Assembly: GCF_001463745.1 (NCBI RefSeq)
Contig: NZ_BBWJ01000026.1
Coordinates: forward strand, 62,001 to 126,000
Direction: 5' to 3'
Length of the DNA stretch: 64,000 nt
Source of the DNA: Aureimonas sp. AU22
GTDB taxonomy: Bacteria; Pseudomonadota; Alphaproteobacteria; Rhizobiales; Rhizobiaceae
The position numbers and the translations under genes are program-made. Under the pieces are notes generated by a model. It had not been told where the DNA came from. It made no database searches and saw only the letters and a program-made list of their open reading frames with translations. Positions 28,047 to 37,512 of this stretch are shown here, piece by piece (positions within the stretch are counted from its first letter, which is position 1; every line of letters starts with the position of its first letter).

Positions 28047-29289
28047 GGACGATGGTGCGATCCTGCGCGCGGTGTTCGACACGGCGCTGCGGCACGCGAT
28101 GCCCGCCGGGCGGTTCGCGGGCCGTCTGCCGGAGCGCCCGCGCGGGCGCACCGTCGTCCTCGGCGCCGGCAAGGCCGCGGCCTCGATGGCGGCCGCCTTC
28201 GAAGCGGCCTGGGAGGCCCCCTGCGAAGGCCTCGTCGTCACGCGCTACGGGCACGGCGTGCCGACACGATCGATCGAAGTTGTGGAAGCCTCGCATCCGG
28301 TGCCGGACGCCGCCGGCGAGGCTGCCGCGCTCCGCATCCTGGCGCTGGCGGAGGGCGCCGGGCCGGACGACCTCGTCGTGGTGCTGATGTCGGGGGGCGC
28401 CTCCTCGCTCCTCGTGCTGCCGGCGCCGGGCATCACGCTCGCCGACAAGCAGGCCGTCAACCGCGCGCTTCTGGCATGCGGCGCGCCGATCGGCGAGATG
28501 AACACGGTGCGCAAGGCGCTGTCGGCGATCAAGGGCGGGCGACTGGCGACCGCCATCGCCCCGGCGCGGCTCGTCACCTACGCGATCTCGGACGTGCCGG
28601 GCGACGACCCCGGCACGATCGGCTCCGGGCCGACCGTTCGGGACGCGGCGAGGCCGGACGCCGCGCTCGCGATCCTCGCTCGCTACGACATCGCGCTGGC
28701 CGAACGCCTCGTGCGGGCGATCGAGGCCAATGCCGCGACCGTCCCCGGCCGGGACGCCGGCGTCTTCCACATGCTGGCGACGCCGATGATGGCGCTGGAG
28801 GCGGCGGCCGAGGCGTCACGCGGGTTCGGGATCGAGCCGGTGATCTGGGGCGATGCCATCGAGGGCGAGGCGAGCGCGGTGGGTGCCGCGCACGCCGCCC
28901 GGGTGCGGGCCGCCCGCTCCGACCGGCCGACGCTGTTCCTGTCGGGCGGCGAGACAACGGTGACGGTGGGGCGGGGCGTTGGCGGTGGGCGCGGCGGTCG
29001 CAACAGCGAGTATCTCCTGTCGCTCGGCCTTGCTCTCGACGGCCACCCCGGCGTCTCGGCCATCGCCTGCGACACCGACGGGATCGACGGATCGCAGGAC
29101 AATGCCGGCGCCTGGTTCGACCCGTCGATGACGGCACAGGCCCGCGCGGCCGGCATCGACCTCCCCGCGCATCTCGCGGCGCACGATGCCTACACGCCGT
29201 TCGCGGCGCTGGACCGGCTGGTGGTGACGGGACCGACCTTCACCAACGTCAACGACTTCCGCGCCATCCTGGTGCACGGCAGGGACTAG
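28039..29289 (+). CDS. Glycerate 2-kinase (DUF4147/MOFRL family)
   Basis: A 416-residue protein with the N-terminal DUF4147 domain (VVLGAGKAAASMA, VVVLMSGGASSLL, TVRKALSAIKGGRLA) and the C-terminal MOFRL domain (LSGGETTVTV, GRNSEYLLSLG, DTDGIDGSQDNAGAW). It phosphorylates D-glycerate to 2-phosphoglycerate, as in the serine cycle or glyoxylate/tartrate breakdown. Older annotations call it TtuD hydroxypyruvate reductase. The ATG at 28039 has GGAGGGGA upstream. The glycolate oxidase genes at 50-55 kb feed the same glyoxylate pathway. Confidence 0.92.
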   Translation: MGKDDGAILRAVFDTALRHAMPAGRFAGRLPERPRGRTVVLGAGKAAASMAAAFEAAWEAPCEGLVVTRYGHGVPTRSIEVVEASHPVPDAAGEAAALRILALAEGAGPDDLVVVLMSGGASSLLVLPAPGITLADKQAVNRALLACGAPIGEMNTVRKALSAIKGGRLATAIAPARLVTYAISDVPGDDPGTIGSGPTVRDAARPDAALAILARYDIALAERLVRAIEANAATVPGRDAGVFHMLATPMMALEAAAEASRGFGIEPVIWGDAIEGEASAVGAAHAARVRAARSDRPTLFLSGGETTVTVGRGVGGGRGGRNSEYLLSLGLALDGHPGVSAIACDTDGIDGSQDNAGAWFDPSMTAQARAAGIDLPAHLAAHDAYTPFAALDRLVVTGPTFTNVNDFRAILVHGRD

Positions 29290-29296
29290 GCTGGCG

Positions 29297-29599
29297 TCAG
29301 GCCGCCGGCTCGAGATGCTGGAGGAGCGGCATCGGCCGGGAGGTCGGCTCGCGGCGCGTGGTCCAGCGCGCGCCGATGTCGTCGGTCGCGTGCAGCGCCA
29401 GCGTGATCTCGTCGCCGTGCTGGAAGCCGTGAAGCGGCCGGGTCTGGCCGAACTCGGCCCATTCGCGCATCAGCATGTCCCAGACGGTGGGCGTTTCCAG
29501 GACGCGGCCGAGCATCCAGAGGAGCTTGGACTTGCGCAGGCGCACGGAGCCGTAGGCCTGGATATCGTGGAAGAGGGCATGGAGAAGATCGGGTTTCAT
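29297..29599 (-). CDS. Hypothetical protein, 100 residues
   Basis: I do not recognise a family. The product is soluble, with a His/Asp-containing middle (GFQHGDEITLALHATDDIGARW) and a conserved-looking helical start (LLHALFHDIQAYGSVRLRKSKL). Codon pattern and a GAG-rich ribosome site before the ATG at 29599 support it as real. It converges on the glycerate kinase gene with a 7-bp gap, and is downstream of, and on the same strand as, the amidotransferase gene. Confidence 0.6.
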   Translation of the reverse strand: MKPDLLHALFHDIQAYGSVRLRKSKLLWMLGRVLETPTVWDMLMREWAEFGQTRPLHGFQHGDEITLALHATDDIGARWTTRREPTSRPMPLLQHLEPAA

Positions 29600-29663
29600 G
29601 AAGCTCTCGGGGGACGGTGTCCGGTTCCCCCGATATGGGTATCAAGCCCCTGATCTGCAACGA

Positions 29664-30509
29664 TTATGCGGCTTTCCGGGCGGCCATGTGGGCGATGAAG
29701 TTGCGCAGTTCGCGCATGCGTCGCGCCGGCTCCGTCACTTCCCGGTCGAGCCCGAGCTGCCAGGCGAGATCGCGCCGGTCCGGTTCGCGGTCGAGCGCGT
29801 CGATGCGGGCGGCATGCGCCTCGAGAGCGGCCTCGTCGAGCACCAGCTTCTCTTCCAGAAGGTCGTCCGCCTGACGCCGGAGAGCGGCCGCGATTTCGGC
29901 GAGCGAAAGCTCGGGATGGTACTGGACGCCCCAGAACGTGCCGGCGCCGCGGCGGATCTCGATGGCCTGCACCGGTGTCGTGCGCGTGCCCGCCAGGATC
30001 GTCGCGCCATCGGGAAGGGTCGCCACCTCGCTGGAATGCATGGCGGGGGCGTCCCAGGCGAGCGGCCGTCCGGCCAGAAGCGGATGGGTGCGCCCGGCCT
30101 CCGTCGCCACGATGCCGCGCACGAAGCCCGCCTCCATGCGGGGCGAGCGCGGCTTGCAGCGCCCGCCCGCCGCGACGCTGGCGATCTGCAGGCCGGCGCA
30201 GGAGCCGAAGGCCGGCGTCCCCGCCTCGAAGACGCGCGTCATGAAGGCGGCGGCGGACCGGGTCTCGGGTGTCTCCTCCTGCATCTGGATGGGCGAGCCG
30301 GACAGGACGATCCCATCGAAGGCGCGCAAGGCCTCGACCGACGGCGGGGCGTCGCCGTCGACGCAGGAAAGGGTGTCGCAGGACAGGCCGGGTTCGATCG
30401 CCCTCAGCGTCTCGGCGTAGGTCTCGTCGGAGGACGCGCCGACCTCCCGGCGCCTCGCTTCGCGCTGGTCCGGGGTCTCGCTGGCAAGGATCAGGAAGCG
30501 GAGGGGCAA
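29664..30509 (-). CDS. Class I glutamine amidotransferase-like protein
   Basis: A 281-residue stand-alone GATase1-fold protein. The nucleophile Cys is in FGSCAGLQIA, a His in GVQYHPELS, and the oxyanion region in DGIVLSGSP. Relatives are annotated GMP synthase-like amidotransferase or gamma-glutamyl hydrolase. A C-terminal helical extension of about 90 residues is unusual for the minimal fold. The start is a TTG at 30509 (reading MPLRFLILASET); no ATG or GTG in this frame fits. It is divergent from the YciE-like gene. Confidence 0.85.
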   Translation of the reverse strand: MPLRFLILASETPDQREARRREVGASSDETYAETLRAIEPGLSCDTLSCVDGDAPPSVEALRAFDGIVLSGSPIQMQEETPETRSAAAFMTRVFEAGTPAFGSCAGLQIASVAAGGRCKPRSPRMEAGFVRGIVATEAGRTHPLLAGRPLAWDAPAMHSSEVATLPDGATILAGTRTTPVQAIEIRRGAGTFWGVQYHPELSLAEIAAALRRQADDLLEEKLVLDEAALEAHAARIDALDREPDRRDLAWQLGLDREVTEPARRMRELRNFIAHMAARKAA

Positions 30510-30700
30510 AGGCTTGTCTCTTCGGCAGGAGGAGGGTCCGAGATAGGCCGGAGGCCGGGCGAGGCCATGGGGTCGATTGTCACGCGGCGCGGACTTCCGA
30601 AGGTGGCTACGAACAGGGGCGGGAACGAAGGGCGAGCCCCCCGGCTTGACCCGCCGACGATCCGGGCGGCCCGCCCGCCCTTCAGCCACGAGGACGAACA

Positions 30701-31195
30701 ATGGCCGACAAGACCCTCAACGATCTCTTCCTGCACCAGTTGAAGGACACGTATTTCGCCGAGAACGCGATCCTGAAGGCCCTGCCGCCGATGATGGATG
30801 CGGCGACCTCGACCGACCTCAAGTCGGCGCTCGGCGTCCATCTCGAAGAGACCCGCGAGCAGGTGAAGCGTCTCGAGGAGGTGTTCGGCCTGGTCGATGC
30901 CAAGCCCGAGGGCGTCGAATGCAAGGCGATCCTCGGCATCATCGCGGAGGGCCAGGAAGTGATGGAGGAGTTCGCCGGCTCCGAGGCGCTGGATGCCGGC
31001 ATCATCGCGGCGGCGCAGGCCGTCGAGCATTACGAGATCACCCGCTACGGCACGCTTCTGGCCTGGGCCGAGCAGCTCGAGCTCGACGAGGCGGCCGACC
31101 TTCTGAAGGAAACGCTGATCGAGGAGGAGAACACGGACGACATCCTGTCCGACCTCGCCGAAAGCTCGGTCAACGAGGATGCCGACGAGGACTGA
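30701..31195 (+). CDS. YciE/DUF892 ferritin-like protein
   Basis: A 164-residue four-helix ferritin-like protein. It starts with the family signature LNDLFLHQLKDTYFAENAILKALP and has VEHYEITRYGTLLAWAE in the third helix; the Glu/His positions suit a di-metal site. These proteins are induced by stress and are found near general-stress genes in many alphaproteobacteria. The ATG at 30701 has GAGGACG upstream. No convincing EcfG promoter was found before it. Confidence 0.92.
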   Translation: MADKTLNDLFLHQLKDTYFAENAILKALPPMMDAATSTDLKSALGVHLEETREQVKRLEEVFGLVDAKPEGVECKAILGIIAEGQEVMEEFAGSEALDAGIIAAAQAVEHYEITRYGTLLAWAEQLELDEAADLLKETLIEEENTDDILSDLAESSVNEDADED

Positions 31196-31207
31196 CCGGT
31201 CCCCGGC

Positions 31208-31387
31208 TCAGCCCGCGATCAGCGCCCAGAGGCCCTGAAACACGCTGGTTCCGGCAAACGGCCCGAGCAGCAGCATGGCGAGGTTGAGCGCCAGGATCCA
31301 CAGGACGACCCGCTCCCCGCGCCGGGACAGGCGCGGGGTGGGCTTGATGGGCTCGGGCGGGCGCCAGTTGCGGTATTCGAGGAACAT
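31208..31387 (-). CDS. Small membrane protein, 59 residues
   Basis: Unknown family. A short cytoplasmic N-terminus (MFLEYRNWRPPEPIKPTPR) leads into a hydrophobic helix region (VVLWILALNLAMLLLGPFAG) and a second short hydrophobic stretch. The ATG at 31387 has GGGGAG six bases upstream; an ATG at 31408 would add seven residues but covers that ribosome site. It lies 63 bp downstream of the ArsB-like gene on the same strand and may be its last operon member. Confidence 0.6.
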   Translation of the reverse strand: MFLEYRNWRPPEPIKPTPRLSRRGERVVLWILALNLAMLLLGPFAGTSVFQGLWALIAG

Positions 31388-31450
31388 CGCGGTCTCCCCT
31401 TTGGCCATACCCTGCGCCCGGCAGCGCTTCGCGGCAAGGCCGTGCGCGCT

Positions 31451-32716
31451 TCAGCCCCAGGGCTGATAGAGGACGGCCAGCAGCGCCAGCGCCAGCGCGG
31501 GCGGCATCACGAGGAAGCCGAGGCGCAGGAAGGCGAGCGCGCCGAAATCGAGGGACTCGCGCCGCAGCGCGGTGAGCCAGAGGATCGTCGCCAGCGAACC
31601 GGTCACCGACAGGTTGGGGCCGATGTCGATGCCGACGACAATCGCATCCACCACGCGTTGCGGCAGGTCCGCCGCCGTGGTGAAGGCGCCGGCCAGGAGC
31701 CCGAGCGGCAGGTTGTTGGTGAGGTTGGTGCCGAAGGCGAGGGCGCTGCCGGCGGCGAAGGCGCCGAGGTCCGGCGCGGCATTGAGCGGTCCCTGGAGCG
31801 CGTCGATCAGCGTCGTCTGGAGGCCGCTTACCTCCAGCGCCCGCACGATCACGAAGAGGCCGGCGACGAGCGCCAGCGTATCCCAGGACACTTCCCGGAC
31901 GAGCGGCAGCGGGTTCGATCGCTCGCCGATCATCACCGCCAGCGCCGTGACGAGACCGGCGATCAGCGTCGGGGGGCCGAGTTCGAACCCGAGCGTCGAG
32001 GCGGTGAGGAGGACGACGATCGCCGCGCAGAGCCCGATGGCGGCGATGCGCCCGCCAACCGAGAGCGCGGGGATGGCGATGTCGGTGCGGGTGGCGCCCA
32101 CGAGATGCCGGCGCTGCGTCCAGCGCAGGATCCAGAACGTGGCGAGGATCGCGAGGGCCGAGGGCAGCGCGAAGCGCGCGAGCCAGTCTCCGAGCGGCGG
32201 CAGGTCCTCGCCGAACACCACGAGATTGGCTGGGTTGGAGATCGGCAGCACGAAGGACGCCGCGTTGGCCACGAAGGCGCAGATCAGGAGATAGGGCAGG
32301 GGCGAGACGACCTTGGCCGCGCGCGCCACGGCGATCACGGCCGGCGTCAGCACCACGGCGGTCGCATCGTTCGACAGGAACACCGTGACCAGCGTGCCGA
32401 TTGCGTAGACCAGGAGGAAGAGGCGCTGCGGCGAGCCCTTGGCCGAGCGCGCGGCGAAGGCCGCGAGGTAGTCGAAGAGGCCCTCGCGCCGGGCGGTGCC
32501 CGCCAGAAGCATCATCCCGGCGAGGAACAGGTAGACGTCGGTGCCCATGGCGATGCCGTGGGCGGCCTCCTGCCAGGGCAGGAGACCCGCCACGACGAGG
32601 AGGGCCGCTCCTCCCGCGGCGAAGACCCATTCCGGCCACCGGCCCGGCCGGAAGATGACGCCGAAGACCGTGAGCGCGCTGACGATCCAGGTGGCGATGT
32701 GGAGGCTGGCGAACAT
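31451..32716 (-). CDS. ArsB/NhaD-type (SLC13-like) ion transporter
   Basis: A 421-residue membrane protein with about ten to eleven helices and ArsB/ion-transporter signatures: LFLAGMMLLAGTARREGLFDY, VFLSNDATAVVLTPAV, ISNPANLVVFG and GTNLTNNLP. The two NxT/NP-containing half-helices are typical. ArsB exports arsenite, but many such proteins without an ars operon carry other anions or Na+/H+. No arsR or ArsA gene is nearby; the ArsC-like gene at 21 kb is of the YffB type. Confidence 0.85.
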   Translation of the reverse strand: MFASLHIATWIVSALTVFGVIFRPGRWPEWVFAAGGAALLVVAGLLPWQEAAHGIAMGTDVYLFLAGMMLLAGTARREGLFDYLAAFAARSAKGSPQRLFLLVYAIGTLVTVFLSNDATAVVLTPAVIAVARAAKVVSPLPYLLICAFVANAASFVLPISNPANLVVFGEDLPPLGDWLARFALPSALAILATFWILRWTQRRHLVGATRTDIAIPALSVGGRIAAIGLCAAIVVLLTASTLGFELGPPTLIAGLVTALAVMIGERSNPLPLVREVSWDTLALVAGLFVIVRALEVSGLQTTLIDALQGPLNAAPDLGAFAAGSALAFGTNLTNNLPLGLLAGAFTTAADLPQRVVDAIVVGIDIGPNLSVTGSLATILWLTALRRESLDFGALAFLRLGFLVMPPALALALLAVLYQPWG

Positions 32717-32794
32717 GCGGGGCGGACTCGGCAGGGCTCGAGGCTCGTCACCGCAAGCGGAGGGTCGGGATCGGGCGGTGGCGGGTCGCCGGCG

Positions 32795-34168
32795 TCAGTC
32801 GCCGGAGCAGGCGGCCGCGACCTTCGGCGAGGACACGAGCCATAGCACGAGTCCGCAGAGCGCGAAGCCCGCCAGCGCCAGGTAGGCCGTGGAATAGCCG
32901 AAGCGTGTCACGATCATCCCGGCGATCGCGGGGCTCAAGGAGGCGCCGACGCCCTGGACGGTCATCACGGCGCCGAGGCCGGCGTTGATGTGGCCGGTGC
33001 CGCGCAGCATGCGGGCGACGAGACCGGGCACGGCAACGCCGAGAAGGCCCGCCCCGACGCCGTCCAGCATCTGCACCGGCACCAGCGCGTAGGGGCTCGG
33101 CCACAGGCCGGCGATGAGGCCGCGCAAGGGCATGGCGGCGAGCGCTGCGACGAGAAGCAGGAAATAGCCGCGCCGGCCGGCAAAGCCCGCCGCCAGAAGC
33201 GCGATCGGAATCATCGTCAACTGCGCGATGATCACGGTCGCCGCCGTGTAGGACACCGGGTCCGCCAGAAGCGTCTGCAGCGTCGAGGGCTGGCGGGCCG
33301 GCTCGGCGGCGGGCCGGCCGGCGGTCGCCGAACCCGGCGGAATGGCGGTGGTCGAGGTGTCGGATGCGGCGGGGGCAGCGGTGGAGCCGTTCTCGGCCTG
33401 GGCGGCCACCTGCTGGCCGAGAAGCGGCAGCATGGCGCCGTTGCCGAAGTGGAAGAGCATGAGGGTCGCGGCGAGGATCAGAAGCGGCCGCGACCGCCAC
33501 AGGACGCTGAAACCCGAGGGCGGCTCGCGATCGGCCCCCTCCTTGCGGTCGAGACCGCGCGCGACGTCGTGGTCGATGTCGCCGGGACGGATGGTCAGCA
33601 CCGCGACGATCGAGCCGACCGCCATCACCGTCATCAGGATGAACACGGCGGGCAGGCCGAACTCGTAGCCGAAGAAGCCCGCGCCCGCCGCGGCGAAGAC
33701 GTTGCCGCCGTGGTTCCAGGCCTCGTTGCGGCCGAGCTGGTGGGCGAGGCCGTTCTGCCCGACGAGGCCGAGCGTCAGGCCGGCGAGCGCGGGACCGATG
33801 GCCGCGCCCGCGATGCCGGTCGCGATCTGCGAGGCGGTGACGAAGGCGAAGGTCGGCACGAACAGGATGGCGAGCGAGGCGACGATCACGAGGGCCGCGC
33901 AGAAGCCGACCATGAACCGCTTGGCGCGCGAGGCGTCGGCGAGCGCGCCGAGCGGCGTCGTCGCCAGCATGCCGGCGATACCGCCGATCGTCATCACCAG
34001 GCCGATCGTGGCGGCGTTCCAGCCCTGGCCGACCAGGAAGATGCCGAGGAACGGCCCGAGCCCGTCCCGCACGTCGGCGAGGAAGAAGTTCACCGCGCCG
34101 AGCGCCCGGATGGAGCGCGACGGCTGTTCCTTTGCGTGCGCGGTGGGCGCGGCGGCGATGGTGCTCAT
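32795..34168 (-). CDS. Major facilitator superfamily transporter
   Basis: A 457-residue MFS protein of twelve predicted helices. The motif-A-like loop TPLGALADASRAKR lies between helices 2 and 3. A long Ala/Ser/Pro-rich loop of about 45 residues (AENGSTAAPAAS onward) separates the halves. The substrate is not evident. The ATG at 34168 fits the MFS start. It lies 78 bp upstream of the ArsB-like gene on the same strand and is divergent from gabD across a 282-bp gap with no recognisable regulatory motif. Confidence 0.88.
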   Translation of the reverse strand: MSTIAAAPTAHAKEQPSRSIRALGAVNFFLADVRDGLGPFLGIFLVGQGWNAATIGLVMTIGGIAGMLATTPLGALADASRAKRFMVGFCAALVIVASLAILFVPTFAFVTASQIATGIAGAAIGPALAGLTLGLVGQNGLAHQLGRNEAWNHGGNVFAAAGAGFFGYEFGLPAVFILMTVMAVGSIVAVLTIRPGDIDHDVARGLDRKEGADREPPSGFSVLWRSRPLLILAATLMLFHFGNGAMLPLLGQQVAAQAENGSTAAPAASDTSTTAIPPGSATAGRPAAEPARQPSTLQTLLADPVSYTAATVIIAQLTMIPIALLAAGFAGRRGYFLLLVAALAAMPLRGLIAGLWPSPYALVPVQMLDGVGAGLLGVAVPGLVARMLRGTGHINAGLGAVMTVQGVGASLSPAIAGMIVTRFGYSTAYLALAGFALCGLVLWLVSSPKVAAACSGD

Positions 34169-34450
34169 GCGTCACGTCCTTTGAAGCCGGGTCCGAACGG
34201 TCGGTCCCTGGACTGGCAGCCGGCTATCAAGTCCGTGTGATGGGGAAAGGTTGCGTGCGATATGTTTGATTCTTCGCCCGAACGACTGTCGCGCTGGCTT
34301 CGCCTCGCCCCGCATCGATCCGCCTCGTGCCGCTTGCGCCCGCCGTTCCGGTGCGCGACATCGTGGGACATGTCTTCCCGCGAGCGGGTCGGCCGCCGAC
34401 TGGCGACACCGCGACCGGCCCCTCCGCACGAGCTTTGAAGGAACGCCGAC

Positions 34451-35905
34451 ATGCAGCTCCAGTCCCGCCTGAAGGATCCCTCCCTCCTGCGCAGCCAGGC
34501 CTTCGTCGGCGGCGAATGGATCGATGCCGGCGGCACGATCGAGGTCACGGACCCCGCGACCGGCGAGGTGATCGCCACCGTGCCCGATTGCGGCGCGGCC
34601 GAGACGCGCGCGGCGATCGAGGCGGCGGAGCGGGCCTTCCCGGCGTGGCGCCGCACCCCGCCCGCCAAGCGCGCTGCGATCCTGGAACGCTGGAACGAGC
34701 TGATCCTCGAGAACGCCGACGATCTCGCCGCCATCATGACGGCCGAGCAGGGCAAGCCGCTTGGCGAGGCGAAGGGCGAGGTGGCCTACGGCGCGAGCTT
34801 TGCCAAGTGGTTCGCGGAAGAGGCGCGGCGCATCTACGGCGACGCCTTCACCGGCCCCGCCGGCGACCGGCGGATCCTGGTGCTGCGCGAGCCGGTGGGC
34901 GTCAGCGTCGCGATCACGCCCTGGAACTTCCCCATCGCGATGATCACCCGCAAGGCGGCGCCGGCCTTTGCCGCCGGCTGTCCGATGGTGCTGAAGCCCG
35001 CCGACCTCACGCCGTTCTGCGCGCTGGCACTCGCCGTGCTCGCCGAGCGGGCCGGTGTCCCGAAGGGCGTCTTCAGCGTCGTCACCGGGCAGGCCAAGCC
35101 CATCGGCGCCGAGATGACCGGCAACGAGACGGTGCGCAAGCTCTCCTTCACCGGCTCGACGCCGGTCGGGCGGCTCCTGATGGAACAGTCGGCGAAGACG
35201 CTGAAGCGGCTTTCCCTCGAGCTCGGCGGCAACGCGCCCTTCATCGTCTTCGACGACGCCGATCTCGACCAGGCGGTGGCGGGCGCGATGATGTCGAAGT
35301 TCCGCAATGCCGGCCAGACCTGCGTCTGCGCCAACCGCATCCTGGTGCAGGACGGCATCTACGACCGCTTCGCCGAGCGGCTGGCGGCCGAGGCCGCCAA
35401 GCTGCGGCTCGGCAACGGTTTCGACGAGGGCGTGACGGTCGGTCCGCTGATCAACGACGCGGCGGCCGAGAAGGTGGTCCGCCACATGGAGGACGCGCTT
35501 TCGAAGGGCGCCAGGCTCGTCGAGGGCGGCCGGGACAAGGGCCATGGCCGCTTCGTCGCGCCGACCGTGCTCACCGGGGCCGACACCTCGATGCTCCTCG
35601 CCAACGAGGAGACCTTCGGTCCGCTCGCGCCGCTCATCCGCTTCGGCGCCGAGGAGGAGGCGATCGCGATCGCCAACGACACGCCCTTCGGCCTCGCCTC
35701 CTACTTCTACACCCGCGACATCGGTCGTGCCTGGCGTGTCGGCGAGGCGCTGGAGTTCGGCATGGTCGGCCTCAACACCGGTTCGGTGTCGATGGAATCG
35801 GCCCCCTTCGGCGGCGTCAAGCAGTCCGGCCTCGGGCGCGAGGGTTCGGCCTACGGCATCGACGAATACCTGGAGATCAAGGCCCTTCACATGGGCGGCC
35901 TGTAA
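34451..35905 (+). CDS. gabD: NAD(P)-dependent succinate-semialdehyde dehydrogenase
   Basis: A 484-residue aldehyde dehydrogenase of the GabD subgroup. The catalytic Glu257 is in LELGGNAPF and the nucleophile Cys291 in NAGQTCVCANR; cofactor motifs include SFTGSTPVGR and the oxyanion Asn in TPWNFPIAM. The C-terminal GLGREGSAYGIDEYLEIK is typical of SSADH. It converts succinate semialdehyde to succinate in GABA breakdown. No gabT is adjacent. A strong inverted repeat follows the stop. Confidence 0.95.
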   Translation: MQLQSRLKDPSLLRSQAFVGGEWIDAGGTIEVTDPATGEVIATVPDCGAAETRAAIEAAERAFPAWRRTPPAKRAAILERWNELILENADDLAAIMTAEQGKPLGEAKGEVAYGASFAKWFAEEARRIYGDAFTGPAGDRRILVLREPVGVSVAITPWNFPIAMITRKAAPAFAAGCPMVLKPADLTPFCALALAVLAERAGVPKGVFSVVTGQAKPIGAEMTGNETVRKLSFTGSTPVGRLLMEQSAKTLKRLSLELGGNAPFIVFDDADLDQAVAGAMMSKFRNAGQTCVCANRILVQDGIYDRFAERLAAEAAKLRLGNGFDEGVTVGPLINDAAAEKVVRHMEDALSKGARLVEGGRDKGHGRFVAPTVLTGADTSMLLANEETFGPLAPLIRFGAEEEAIAIANDTPFGLASYFYTRDIGRAWRVGEALEFGMVGLNTGSVSMESAPFGGVKQSGLGREGSAYGIDEYLEIKALHMGGL

Positions 35906-35916
35906 CGCCCGCTTGG

Positions 35917-35945
35917 CAAGACGGCCGGACCGCCCGGCCGTCTTG
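35917..35945. terminator. Bidirectional hairpin between gabD and the GMC oxidoreductase gene
   Basis: A perfect 12-bp stem (CAAGACGGCCGG with CCGGCCGTCTTG) and 5-base loop, 11 bp after gabD and 19 bp after the converging oxidoreductase gene. The outer AAG/CTT gives only a weak T tract. Confidence 0.75.
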
Positions 35946-35964
35946 ATGCGCGCGGTCGGCCCGA

Positions 35965-37512
35965 TCAGGCCCTCGCCAGGAACCTCTCGGCGGTGCGCAG
36001 CGACAGGGCCATGATGGTGAGGGCCGGATTGGCGATCACGGCGCTCGGGAACACCGAGTTGTCCGATATCCAGAGGTTGTCGATCTCGTGGGAGCGCCCG
36101 TCCGGATCGACCACGCAGTCGCCGGGATCGGTGCCCATGCGGCAGGTGCCGATCGTATGCGCGGTGCGCGGCAGGACGCGGATGTCCCGGCCCCCCGCCG
36201 CCTCGACGATCCGCTTCATGACGCGCACCGCATGCCGGTCGATCGCCTGCTCGTTGGCCTTCAGGCCGAAGCTGACGCGGGCCAGCGGCATGCCGAAGTC
36301 GTCGGTCTCGTCGGACAGTTCCAGCTTGTTGTCGTCGTAGGGCAGGCACTCGGTGTTGATGCCGACGCCGCCCATGAAGCGATAGCCGTCCATCGCCTCG
36401 ACGAGTTTGGGACCCCAGAGCCCGGTACCGCGCGTCAGCGTGGTGGCGAGGGTCAGTGGCATGACGCCGAGGCTCTGAATGAGGTAGCCGCCGGCAAAGT
36501 CCGCGTCGGCCGGCCGGATCATGTCCTCGGTCAGAAGCGAGGACGGATAGCCGCGCCAGCCGCGCATCTCCGTCTCGAAGCGGCCCCAGACCTGCGTCGC
36601 CCCGTGGGCCATGAAGTTGCGCCCGACCTGGCCGCTTGCATTGGCGAGACCGCAATGCAGGAGAAGGCGCGGCGTCTCGACGCCGCCGGCCGCCAGCACG
36701 AGATGCCGGCAGCGCTGGCGCCGGTCCTCGCCGCCCTGGCGATAGACGACCGCCGTGACGCGGCCGGCGGCGTCGCGCTCGATCGTGTGGACGCGCGCCT
36801 CCGGGCGGATCTCCGCGCCCATCGAGACGGCGAGCGGCAGGTAGGTCGTGTCCATGCTGGCCTTGGAGCCGTTGCGGCAGCCCTGGTGGCAGGAGCCGCA
36901 ATTGATGCAGGCCTGACGCACCGGGGCGCCGTCCTGCGCCCAGTCGCGCGAGACGAGTGCCGCGGGCGCGTCGGCGGCACGGATGCCGAGCGCCTCGCAG
37001 CCGCGCATCATCATGTCGGCAGAGGCGTTGCGCTTGGGCGGCGGCAGGGGATAGCGGCGCGCCGGATCCCAGGGGTAGTCGGCCGGTCCCGACACGCCGA
37101 TGAAGCGCTCCACCCGTTCGATATAGCCCGTCAGTTCGGCATGCCGGATCGGCCAGTCGCGACCCTCGCCGGTGGTGGAGCGGAGCCGGAGGTCGGCCTC
37201 GCTCGGGCGCGGGGTGAAGGCGCCCCAGTGCAGCGTCGAGCCGCCGACGCCCATCCCGGAATTGTTGGGACCGAAGGCGGTCGGGGTCTCGCCGCCCGAC
37301 AGGCGCTCCTCCATCCAGTTGATGTCGTTGCCCTCCATCTCGTCGGGCGTATGGTCGCCCGGCTCGAAGTTGCGCCCGGCTTCCAGCGCGACGACGCTGA
37401 GGCCCTTGGCGGCGAGCATGGCGAGAAGCGGCGCGCCGCCTGCGCCGGTGCCCACCACCACGACGTCCACCGTGTCGTTGACGCCGTGGCGACGCTGGGA
37501 TTCAAGCTTCAT
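35965..37512 (-). CDS. GMC family FAD oxidoreductase (gluconate 2-dehydrogenase large subunit-like)
   Basis: A 515-residue glucose-methanol-choline oxidoreductase. The FAD motif GTGAGG is at 21-26, GGSTLHWGAFTPRP marks the GMC signature region, and the C-terminal domain has HTIGTCRMG and NPALTIMAL. Four cysteines at 202, 205, 208 and 212 (CINCGSCHQGC) match the Fe-S cluster insertion of the FAD sugar dehydrogenase group. This group works with a small subunit-3-type partner and a cytochrome c. Here the partner domain is in the overlapping upstream gene (ATGA overlap). No cytochrome subunit is adjacent. Confidence 0.9.
   Translation of the reverse strand: MKLESQRRHGVNDTVDVVVVGTGAGGAPLLAMLAAKGLSVVALEAGRNFEPGDHTPDEMEGNDINWMEERLSGGETPTAFGPNNSGMGVGGSTLHWGAFTPRPSEADLRLRSTTGEGRDWPIRHAELTGYIERVERFIGVSGPADYPWDPARRYPLPPPKRNASADMMMRGCEALGIRAADAPAALVSRDWAQDGAPVRQACINCGSCHQGCRNGSKASMDTTYLPLAVSMGAEIRPEARVHTIERDAAGRVTAVVYRQGGEDRRQRCRHLVLAAGGVETPRLLLHCGLANASGQVGRNFMAHGATQVWGRFETEMRGWRGYPSSLLTEDMIRPADADFAGGYLIQSLGVMPLTLATTLTRGTGLWGPKLVEAMDGYRFMGGVGINTECLPYDDNKLELSDETDDFGMPLARVSFGLKANEQAIDRHAVRVMKRIVEAAGGRDIRVLPRTAHTIGTCRMGTDPGDCVVDPDGRSHEIDNLWISDNSVFPSAVIANPALTIMALSLRTAERFLARA

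Noticed and set aside
30630-30665. GGAAC upstream of the YciE-like gene
   Set aside because: No CGTT or near match at 16 or 17 bases; only GCTT is found.
31451-32716. Arsenic resistance operon
   Set aside because: No arsR, arsA or classic arsC is linked; the ArsC-like gene at 21 kb is of the YffB type and 10 kb away.
34172-36901. 909-codon minus-strand frame across gabD
   Set aside because: Shadow of gabD and the GMC gene; the real proteins in other frames carry full catalytic motifs.
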